This document shows, in pieces, positions 57,563 through 64,000 of a stretch of DNA of 64,000 nt; within the stretch, counting starts at the first letter, position 1; every line of letters begins with the position of its first letter. The position numbers and the translations under genes are program-made. Below the pieces are notes generated by a model that was given only the letters and a program-made list of their open reading frames with translations, ran no database searches and had not been told where the DNA came from. Source of the DNA: JAIBBD01 sp041390685 (GTDB taxonomy: Bacteria; Chloroflexota; Dehalococcoidia; UBA2979); contig JAWKPL010000001.1 in assembly GCA_041390685.1 (NCBI GenBank), positions 2,418,001 through 2,482,000 of the forward strand, written 5' to 3'.

Positions 57563-59002
57563 ATGCGGCTCTACAACACCCTCACCGGCGCTATCGAGGA
57601 ACTCACGCCGGTCACGCCCGGCCGTGTCGGCATCTACGCATGCGGCGTCACGCCGTACTCCGAAAGTCACGTCGGCCACGCCATGAGCGCCATCGTGTAC
57701 GACGTCTTCGTGCGCTACCTGCGCTGGTCGGGCAACCCCGCCGGTGGCTACGACGTGACGTTCGTCTCGAACTACACGGACGTCGACGACAAGCTCATCG
57801 ACCGCGGCCGCGAGCTGGGCGTCGACCCGCTCGAGCTTGGCGAGCAGAACATCGCGCTCTGGGAAGAGCAGCAGCGCGCCCTGAACCTGACGTTCCCCGA
57901 CGTACGTCCTCGCGTCACCACCCACATCGCCCCCATCGTGGCGTTGACGCAGCGGCTCATCGACACCGGCCACGCGTACGCGACGCCCTCGGGCGACGTC
58001 TACTTCCGCGTCCGCTCCGACGAGGACTACGGCAAGCTCTCGCACCGCAACATCGAGGAGTTGCGCACCGGGACCCGCTTCGAGCCGGGCGACGAGAAGG
58101 AGTTCCCCCTCGATTTCGCGCTCTGGAAAGCCGCCAAGCCCGGCGAACCCTCGTGGGAGTCGCCGTGGGGCCGCGGCCGGCCCGGCTGGCACATCGAATG
58201 CTCGGCGATGTCGCAGCAGTACCTCGGCGAGACCTTCGATGTCCACGGCGGCGGCCTCGACCTCGTCTTCCCGCATCACGAGAACGAGATCGCGCAGTCC
58301 GAGTCAGCGACCGGGAAGCCGTTCGCCCGTGTCTGGATGCACAGTGGCCTGGTCCAGCGCGACGGCGAGAAGATGTCGAAGTCGATCGGCAACGTGGTCA
58401 ACGTCAGCGAAGCGCTCGATCGCTGGTCGCCGGACGCACTGCGCCTCTTCGTCCTCAACAGCCACTACCGCAGCCCCAACAACCTTACCGATGAGGCGAT
58501 GACCGCCGCCGAGCGCGGGGTCGAGCGCCTGACCGGCGCCCTCCGCCCCTCCGAGGGTGGCGCTCCCTCTACCCTCGACGGCTCCGAGGAACACGGTCGG
58601 TTCGTCGCCGCGATGGAAGACGATTTCAACACCGCGCAGGCGCTCGCCGCGCTCTTCGAGCTGGTGCGCAAACTCAACCGCGCCCGCGATGCCGGCGAAG
58701 ACGTGAGCGCCGCTCAGATGATGCTTCGCGAGCTAACCGGGGTGTTCGGGCTCACACTGGCGGAGCCAACGTCCTCCGCCGACCTCGACGTCGTCGCGCT
58801 GTCCAAACTCGCTTCGCGTCTCGGCGTGCAGTGTGGGGGCGCCGACGCGGAGTCGACGATCGAGGCGCTGCTCGTCAACCGCACCGAGGCGCGTAGGGCC
58901 CGGGACTTCGCGCGTGCCGACGCCATCCGCGGCGGCCTCGCGGAAGTAGGCATCGAAGTGGAGGATACACCCGAGGGCCCGCGCTGGTCCGTCCGCCGAT
59001 AG
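57563..59002 (+). CDS. cysS: cysteine--tRNA ligase
   Basis: This 479-residue class I aminoacyl-tRNA synthetase charges tRNA-Cys. It has the HIGH-type motif SHVGHAMS (residues about 34-41), zinc ligands in CGVTPYS and CSAMS (with HHENE), and KMSKS for ATP binding (DGEKMSKSIGN). C-terminal DALR-like helices follow. It starts directly after the cysE stop codon (ATG at 57563, SD GAGGAGCGAGG). The pairing of CysE with CysRS couples cysteine synthesis with its use. Confidence 0.95.
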   Translation: MRLYNTLTGAIEELTPVTPGRVGIYACGVTPYSESHVGHAMSAIVYDVFVRYLRWSGNPAGGYDVTFVSNYTDVDDKLIDRGRELGVDPLELGEQNIALWEEQQRALNLTFPDVRPRVTTHIAPIVALTQRLIDTGHAYATPSGDVYFRVRSDEDYGKLSHRNIEELRTGTRFEPGDEKEFPLDFALWKAAKPGEPSWESPWGRGRPGWHIECSAMSQQYLGETFDVHGGGLDLVFPHHENEIAQSESATGKPFARVWMHSGLVQRDGEKMSKSIGNVVNVSEALDRWSPDALRLFVLNSHYRSPNNLTDEAMTAAERGVERLTGALRPSEGGAPSTLDGSEEHGRFVAAMEDDFNTAQALAALFELVRKLNRARDAGEDVSAAQMMLRELTGVFGLTLAEPTSSADLDVVALSKLASRLGVQCGGADAESTIEALLVNRTEARRARDFARADAIRGGLAEVGIEVEDTPEGPRWSVRR

Positions 59003-59061
59003 AGGGCGCGTCCCCCGCTCGTGCTTCCCGTCACGAGATTGCCTCCGCTGGTGCCGTGGCT

Positions 59062-59067
59062 ATAGTG
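59062..59067 (+). promoter_or_regulatory. -10 box of OFA-type MFS gene
   Basis: TATAGT, about 29 bases before the GTG start; an SD-led leader follows. Confidence 0.5.
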
Positions 59068-59095
59068 AGCTTCGGCACCGGACCGGAGGTCGGCC

Positions 59096-60442
59096 GTGAC
59101 CGTCGAACCCATCGAGGCGCCCGAGCAGGGCGTCCACCTCACCCTTGACGCATCGGCTGCCGCTGCGGCGGGGCCGCGCTTCTTCTACGGCTGGCGCATC
59201 GTCGGCGCCGCCTTCGTCGCCAGCTTCACGACGGCCGGTGTCCAGGCCTACGTCGCCGGCGCGTTCCTCGTGCCGATGAGCGACGACCTCGGATGGACGC
59301 GCGCCCAGTTCCTGTACGGACAAACGCTGGGCCAGTTCTTCATGGCGTTCGCCGGCTTCTTCATCGGCGCCTACGTCGACCGCTGGGGGGCACGGCCCCT
59401 CATGCTCGCCGGCGCCGTCATCCTCGCGGCGACGCTCGTGCTCGTCAGCATGGTCACCGAGTTGTGGCAGTGGATCCTGTTGCGCGGCACCCTGTCGATG
59501 CTGGGCACGGCTCTCCTCGGGAACCTGGTCGTCAACGTCACCATCGCGAAGTGGTTCGTGGAGAAGCGCGGCCAGGCCGTCGGCCTGGCCTCCATGGGCG
59601 TCTCGTTCGCGGGCATCGTGCTGCCGTCGCTGGTGACGTTAATCGTCGACGAGTACGGCTGGCGGGCCGGATGGCGGTTCCTCGCGGGCTTCGTGCTGGC
59701 CCTCGGCATCCCCGCCGCGCTCACGATGCGCCGGTCGCCGGAGGACTTCGGCCTCCATCCCGACGGCAAGAGCGCGGCCGACATGGCGACCGGCGCCGGT
59801 GCCGCAGCCATCGCCGACTACGCGAACTCCTTCACGAGGCGGCAGGCGCTGAAGACGAGCACTCTCTACGTGCTCGTCGTCGCCTTCGGGCTCGGGAGCC
59901 TGGGCCTGAGCACGATGATCATCATCACCATCCCGTACCTGAGCGACTCTGGGTTCGACCGCGGGTTCGCGGCGCTCATGGTCACGACGCTCGCGATCCC
60001 GGCCGCCGTCACGAAACCGATGTGGGGCTACCTCGGCGACCGCTGGTCGGAGCGGCTTTCCACTGCCGCGACGTTCGCACTGAACGCCGGTGGGCTGGTG
60101 TTGATCATCGCGGCCACGAATGCCCACGCCGAATGGCCGCTGATCGTCGGCTACGTCCTCGTTGGCGCTGGGATCGGCGGGCAGATCCCGCTCCAGGAGT
60201 CGATCTGGGCGACGTACTTCGGGCGCCGCTACATCGGCGCCGTCCGCTCGGCGGCGATGCCGCTCACGATGCTGTTCTCCGCCACGGGGCCGCTCGTGGT
60301 CGCGGCAAGCTACGACCGCTTCGGCGCCTACGAGGGCGCCCTCTACGGTGTTGCTGCGGGCTGGGCCATTGCCGCCGTCGTCATCATGTTCGTCCGCCGT
60401 CCGCTCCACCCGGATACGGTCGTCGCTCGCGTCGGCGATTGA
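59096..60442 (+). CDS. MFS transporter, OFA (oxalate/formate antiporter-like) type
   Basis: This 448-residue membrane protein has 12 helices with an OFA/MCT-like pattern: YGWRIVGAAFVASFTTAGVQAYVAG at the start of helix 1, FLYGQTLGQFFMAFAGFFIGAYVDRWGARPLML (motif A type) and MGVSFAGIVLPSLVTLIVDEYGWR in helix 5-6. The substrate is probably an organic anion. GTG start at 59096 with SD GGAGGTC; promoter TATAGT. It is convergent with the dppC gene. Confidence 0.88.
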   Translation: MTVEPIEAPEQGVHLTLDASAAAAAGPRFFYGWRIVGAAFVASFTTAGVQAYVAGAFLVPMSDDLGWTRAQFLYGQTLGQFFMAFAGFFIGAYVDRWGARPLMLAGAVILAATLVLVSMVTELWQWILLRGTLSMLGTALLGNLVVNVTIAKWFVEKRGQAVGLASMGVSFAGIVLPSLVTLIVDEYGWRAGWRFLAGFVLALGIPAALTMRRSPEDFGLHPDGKSAADMATGAGAAAIADYANSFTRRQALKTSTLYVLVVAFGLGSLGLSTMIIITIPYLSDSGFDRGFAALMVTTLAIPAAVTKPMWGYLGDRWSERLSTAATFALNAGGLVLIIAATNAHAEWPLIVGYVLVGAGIGGQIPLQESIWATYFGRRYIGAVRSAAMPLTMLFSATGPLVVAASYDRFGAYEGALYGVAAGWAIAAVVIMFVRRPLHPDTVVARVGD

Positions 60443-60499
60443 GAGCGCTGGTTTCTCGCGCGGTGAGCCGGCCGCTCCATCGCCACGGACTGCTCGCCC

Positions 60500-61341
60500 T
60501 CACTGCCGCCGCCGTCGAGGGTCGGTAGCGTCTCGAAGCGCGTCTCCCAGGAGGTTCACGGCGACCACGGTAAGCCCGATCGCCGCTCCCGGAACGACGA
60601 TTGGCCACGGATGCACCTGGAAGTGCTGACGCGCGTCATCGACCATCGAGCCCCACTCTGCCCTCGGGTCCTGGACACCCAGCCCGAGGAACGACATCGA
60701 GGCGAGACCGAGGATGGCGCTGCCGAGGTTGATTGTGCTGAGCACCATCGCAGGCCCGATGATGTTCGGTCCGATGTGTCGCCAGACGATCGTGATGGGC
60801 TGCATCCGCACGCGCGCGCTGCCAGCACGTAGTCCTGCGCGCGCTGCTGCATCGCGAGACTCCGGTACAGCCTCGCGTACCATGGCCATCCGGTGGCGAT
60901 GAGGGCGATGATCACGTTGGGAAGTGAGCGTCCCAGGATGCCGACAATGGCCAGTGCCATCACGAGGGCCGGCAACGCGAGCATCGCGTCGATGACACGG
61001 CTGAGCACCGCATCGAGGCGCCGATGGCCGGCGCCGGCAAGGAGGCCGATGCCCATTCCCAGCGCGGTCTCGCCCGCGACCACGATGAGCGCACCTGACA
61101 GCGAGATTCGTCCCCCGTGCAGGATCCGCGCCAGCAGGTCGCGCCCGAACGCGTCCGTGCCGAGCGGCGCATCCAGCGCAGGCATACGGAACCGCTGCAG
61201 CAGGTCAGTGCTCGTCGGACTCGCGCTCCACAAGATGGGCCCCACGGTGGTGCTTGCCACGAGCACCGCCAGGAATGCAGCAGCGATCAGCCCTTCGGTC
61301 CCCAGCGTCCTGCGTGCACCCCGATACGTGAACCGTCTCAT
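60500..61341 (-). pseudogene. ABC transporter permease, DppC-like (one-base frameshift)
   Basis: The N-terminal part (MRRFTYRGARRTLGTEGLI...) reads through GTDAFGRDLLARILHGGRISL, a DppC pattern, up to DYVLAARACG. The expected EAA loop and last helices (ITIVWRHIGPNIIGPAMVLSTINLGSAILGLASMSFLGLGVQDPRAEWGSM) continue in another frame. One missing base in a G run at about 60797-60799 restores one 280-residue protein, of normal DppC size. So either a sequence error or a recent mutation. The gene overlaps the dppB-type gene by 4 bases (ATGA). No ATPase or binding protein lies beside it. Confidence 0.83.
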
Positions 61342-62270
61342 TCGTTCGCGCGGAGTCGCGGGTCGAGCGCCATGTACGCAACGTCCACCAGCAGGTTCGT
61401 GCAGACGACGATCACCGACACGGTGAGCGCGAATCCCGTTACCACCGGCACGTCACCGGCAAGTGCGGCCTCGACGCCCAGTCGGCCGATTCCCGGCCAC
61501 GCGAACACCCACTCGATCACCGCCGCGTGAGCGAGTAGCCCCGCGAAGTCCAGCCCGATCACGGTGAGGATCGGGATCATCGCGTTCGGCAGCGCGTGCC
61601 GCAGCACCGCGCGACGGGGCGTCAGTCCCTTCGCCAGCGCCGTCCGCACGTACTCGCTGTGCCAGGTCTCGATGACCGTGGCGCGCGTCAGCCGCGTCAG
61701 GAGGCCCGTCGTTCGCAGCACCAACACGGAGGCGGGGAGCACGATCCCGGCAACTGAATACGATCCCAGCGCGGGAAGCCAGCGCAGTTCGACGGCGAAC
61801 AGCCACATCGCCAGCAACGCCACCCAGAACCCTGGAAGCGATGCCCCGATGAGCGTGAGTATCCGGATCGCGGCGTCGAGAGTACTGCCCGCACGGACCG
61901 CCGCCACGATCCCGAGCGGCAGACTGAGCGCTACGCTCGTGATGATGACGACCCCAGCCAGCACCGCTGAGGGCACCAACCGCTCCGCGATCAGTTCCGA
62001 AACAGGCTTCTTCGAGACGAACGAATCTCCCAGGTCAAGCCGGACCGCTCCCGCCAGCCAGCGGGCGTATCGCTCGGCCAAGGGACGGTCCAGCCCGAGC
62101 TCAACGCGCTTCGCCGCGACTTCGCGCTCGTCGATGGCGTCAGCCGCTCCCGAGACCGCCAGCGCTCTGCGCGCTGGGTCGATGGGTGAGACGACGACGA
62201 GCAGAAACACGACGAGTGAAACGACGAGCAGCATCGGGGGCAGATGCACGAGACGCCTGGCGACCAGCAC
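61338..62270 (-). CDS. ABC transporter permease, DppB/NikB-like
   Basis: This 310-residue membrane protein is the first permease of a peptide/nickel-type ABC importer, with the signature LGLDRPLAERYARWLAGAVRLDLGDSF and the EAA loop EYVRTALAKGLTPRRAVLRHALPNAMIPILTVIG. Six helices are visible. It is translationally coupled to the DppC-like gene by an ATGA overlap. GTG start at 62270, close after the methyltransferase gene. The solute-binding protein most likely to serve it (5.8 kb) is far away. Substrate unknown. Confidence 0.9.
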   Translation of the reverse strand: MLVARRLVHLPPMLLVVSLVVFLLVVVSPIDPARRALAVSGAADAIDEREVAAKRVELGLDRPLAERYARWLAGAVRLDLGDSFVSKKPVSELIAERLVPSAVLAGVVIITSVALSLPLGIVAAVRAGSTLDAAIRILTLIGASLPGFWVALLAMWLFAVELRWLPALGSYSVAGIVLPASVLVLRTTGLLTRLTRATVIETWHSEYVRTALAKGLTPRRAVLRHALPNAMIPILTVIGLDFAGLLAHAAVIEWVFAWPGIGRLGVEAALAGDVPVVTGFALTVSVIVVCTNLLVDVAYMALDPRLRANE

Positions 62271-62279
62271 GACGCTGTG

Positions 62280-63101
62280 CTATCGAATCGCGAGGAGCAG
62301 GCGGTCGTCCAGGTGTTGCCAGATCGTCTCTACCTCCCCGAATCCGGCTTCGGTCAGGGCGGCACGGTGCAGCTCGTAACCTGTGTGCACAACCGACGGC
62401 CCGCTCGCGATGCGGGATCCGATGTTGCGATCCACGTCTCCCCGCCATGCGAAGAGACGGTCACGCTCCGCGAACAGTTCGCCGAGCGCTGCCTCCTGCC
62501 GCAGGGCGCTCCACCATTCCTCCCATGACTCCACGCCTGCAGCACGCGCCGAGTCGCGATGCCACGCTCGCGTCGCCTCGGCAAACGTGCGCAGCGCCGG
62601 ACGGCTCGGTGGAAACCGCATCTGATCGCCGTCCGCGAATACGCCACCTGGCCGGATCAGGTCAGCGAGCGTCCGGTACAGCTCGGCGATCGAGCCGGTC
62701 GAAAGCCAGTGGATCGCGGTCGTGCTCAACGCGGCGTCGACATGCGTGACCGGCAGTGTGCGCACCCAGTTCGGGTCGTTCAGGTCGGCCTGGACCCACG
62801 TCACTCGCCCCTCGAACGCTCCCACGGCCTGGCGGCCGATCGCGAGCAAGACCGGATCGAGGTCAACCGCGAACACGCGCGCTTTCGGGAAGCGCTCCGC
62901 GAGACGCCGCGTCAGTCCGCCGGGGCCACTTGCAACGTCCACCGCCACGAACTCCTCACCGAGGAAGTGCGCGACGGCGCTGAACATCGCACCGAAGCGC
63001 GCTTCCCGCTCCGAGATGTAACCCCCTTGCTGCCGTTCCCACCGCCTGTACCAGTCGGCCCAATTGATGCCGGCGAGACGTCCCACAGCTGCTTCGTCCA
63101 C
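62280..63101 (-). CDS. SAM-dependent methyltransferase (class I)
   Basis: This 273-residue methyltransferase has a class I SAM-binding fold: VAVDVASGPGGLTRRLAERFPKARVFAVDLDPVLLAIG (motif I to II), then QADLNDPNWV and VDAALSTTAIHWLS. The C-terminal half, with a WHRDSARAAGVESWEEWW segment, resembles small-molecule methyltransferases; the substrate is unknown. It lies 12 nt after a GNAT gene and 9 nt before the DppB-like gene on the same strand, suggesting one operon. It starts MDEAAVGRLAGINWADWYRRWE. Confidence 0.85.
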   Translation of the reverse strand: MDEAAVGRLAGINWADWYRRWERQQGGYISEREARFGAMFSAVAHFLGEEFVAVDVASGPGGLTRRLAERFPKARVFAVDLDPVLLAIGRQAVGAFEGRVTWVQADLNDPNWVRTLPVTHVDAALSTTAIHWLSTGSIAELYRTLADLIRPGGVFADGDQMRFPPSRPALRTFAEATRAWHRDSARAAGVESWEEWWSALRQEAALGELFAERDRLFAWRGDVDRNIGSRIASGPSVVHTGYELHRAALTEAGFGEVETIWQHLDDRLLLAIR

Positions 63102-63113
63102 GATCTCGCCTCC

Positions 63114-64000
63114 TTACTCGACGATCCGCTCGTGATGCGAGCCGGCGACGGGCTGGTCGAGCGGCAGCTTGAAATGCACCGTGTTGAAGGTGGTCGGCCG
63201 TGCGTCGTATAGCTCGACGGCCATCGAACGCCAGAACGCCTCGGCGCCATCGCGCGCAGTGTTCGTGTGCAGCACCAGATGCTCGTATCGCGCATCGTCG
63301 ACCGCCCATCGGCGGAGGCGTTCAACGATGTCGCGAGCCGCTCCTCGTCGGCGATGCTCTCGCGCGGCGAACACCCGTGCGATCTCGCCTGTCGCCTCCC
63401 TCGGGAAGCGGGCCACCAGCGCATCCGGTCTGGGCGGCGGAAAGCGGCCGCCCGCCTGCACGCACCCGACGGCGATGATCTCGCCGCTCTCGTCGTCCAC
63501 CGCGACGGCGAACGCCTGCCCTGGATGCCGCAGGTAGTAACCCTCGAGGTCATCCATATCGGCGTGGATCTCCGGTTGGTACCCGTACCCGTAGTCCTCG
63601 TCAAGCACTCGCAGCATCAATGCGCGAGCGGCCGGCAGGTCGCGCCGCTTGGCAAGGCGCACGACGTATCCGCCCGGCCGCGCCGGTTCCCGGGGACGCA
63701 CGGGCAACGCGATCGGGATCTCGAAGTAGATAGACTCATGCTCAGGTCGTTCGGGCCTCGGTATCTCGTTCGCGATCGAACGCCATAACGCGAGCGCAGG
63801 CGCGTTCACAGCTTCGGTATGGAGATGCAGGGTCTGGTAGCCATGTGAGAACGCCCAGACTCGCGCCGCCTCCGACAACCGCACGGCGACGCCGCGTCGC
63901 CGCCATGACGGCGCCACCACGACACGTCCCAGTTCGGCGCTAACCTGCGGGTCGAAGCGGCGCGCCACCTCGACCACGGTCGGCATCCGGTGCCGCACCG
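63114..64000 (-). CDS. double GNAT acetyltransferase, 5' end outside window
   Basis: This protein has a truncated first GNAT domain (RVVVAPSWRRRGVAVRLSEAARVWAFSHGY; RxxGV turn) and a complete second one with AREHRRRGAARDIVERLRRWAVDDARYEHLVLHTN. The N-terminal beta strands of the first domain are missing because the window ends, so the start near 63998 is not the true start. The double GNAT layout is like the protein at 52899-53741. It precedes the methyltransferase gene on the same strand. Substrate unknown. Confidence 0.8.
   Translation of the reverse strand, partial: VRHRMPTVVEVARRFDPQVSAELGRVVVAPSWRRRGVAVRLSEAARVWAFSHGYQTLHLHTEAVNAPALALWRSIANEIPRPERPEHESIYFEIPIALPVRPREPARPGGYVVRLAKRRDLPAARALMLRVLDEDYGYGYQPEIHADMDDLEGYYLRHPGQAFAVAVDDESGEIIAVGCVQAGGRFPPPRPDALVARFPREATGEIARVFAAREHRRRGAARDIVERLRRWAVDDARYEHLVLHTNTARDGAEAFWRSMAVELYDARPTTFNTVHFKLPLDQPVAGSHHERIVE

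Noticed and set aside
1..64000. CRISPR array, insertion sequence, integrase or prophage genes
   Set aside because: No regularly spaced repeats, transposase or integrase motifs, or terminal inverted repeats were found. The only short tandem repeat I noted is the 11-base pair at 4788-4809.

Overview
The window is a 64 kb stretch of high-GC bacterial chromosome with dense, mostly single-copy housekeeping and metabolic genes. I saw no insertion sequence, prophage, CRISPR array or plasmid gene. The gene mix points to an aerobic, free-living member of the Chloroflexota, possibly close to Dehalococcoidia/SAR202-like lineages: many CoA-ester enzymes (crotonases, family III CoA-transferases, MaoC hydratases, a thiolase-like/DUF35 pair), Tat-exported peptide-type binding proteins, TrpB2, a heliorhodopsin, and a MutL carrying the endonuclease motif with no MutH seen. 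The taxonomic call is inference from gene content only. Start codons are varied (ATG, GTG, TTG and probably one CTG). Some genes have strong Shine-Dalgarno (SD) sites, while others look leaderless, with a TAnnnT -10 box 6-8 nt before the start.

Layout. 1-5.6 kb: end of an MFS transporter, RNase P RNA, a flavin split-barrel protein, murE, a class III aminotransferase, a self-contained promoter/mini-ORF/hairpin/terminator unit, and birA. 5.8-11.2 kb: a Tat lipoprotein solute-binding protein, a TauE-like exporter, rarA, tRNA-Leu(UAA) and a crotonase. 11.3-14.9 kb: a PadR-controlled FtsX-type ABC operon with a large palindromic operator. 15-18.6 kb: a HadAB-like MaoC pair, an MFS exporter and a crotonase. 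18.7-23.1 kb: mutS-mutL. 23.2-30 kb: a CoA-ligase alpha-type protein, a DUF35/thiolase-like pair, a HAD-like phosphatase and a double-domain CoA-transferase. 30.1-31.5 kb: a manganese (yybP-ykoY) riboswitch upstream of an Asp/Arg-rich small protein and TerC. 31.6-34 kb: an ArsR-SRPBCC-VOC operon and a crotonase. 34-39.8 kb: YegP-like protein, a HerA/FtsK-like ATPase, a zinc metallopeptidase and an ABC permease/ATPase pair. 39.8-47.7 kb: TrpB2, a ferritin-like protein, a double CDGSH Fe-S protein, a frameshifted heliorhodopsin, a peroxiredoxin-like protein, a SUI1-like factor, a GlsB-like membrane protein and a KtrAB potassium system. 47.9-56.1 kb: YajQ, an EmrB-type MFS pump, a CoA-transferase, small FMN and ABM proteins, a cyclophilin, a GNAT protein, two unknown proteins and a second ArsR-SRPBCC module. 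56.2-59 kb: ispF-cysE-cysS. 59-64 kb: an OFA-type MFS transporter, a DppC gene with a frameshift, DppB, a methyltransferase and a GNAT protein cut by the window edge.

The most interesting items are: (i) the structured leader unit upstream of birA; (ii) the Mn riboswitch controlling an undescribed Asp/Arg-rich protein together with TerC, with a visible mutually exclusive pairing; (iii) the heliorhodopsin neighbourhood with ferritin-like, CDGSH and peroxiredoxin-like proteins; (iv) a conserved operator shared by the two ArsR-SRPBCC modules; and (v) the probable non-AUG start of mutS. Two genes (heliorhodopsin and dppC) each carry a one-base deletion that leaves both halves fully conserved. These may be sequence errors rather than pseudogenes.
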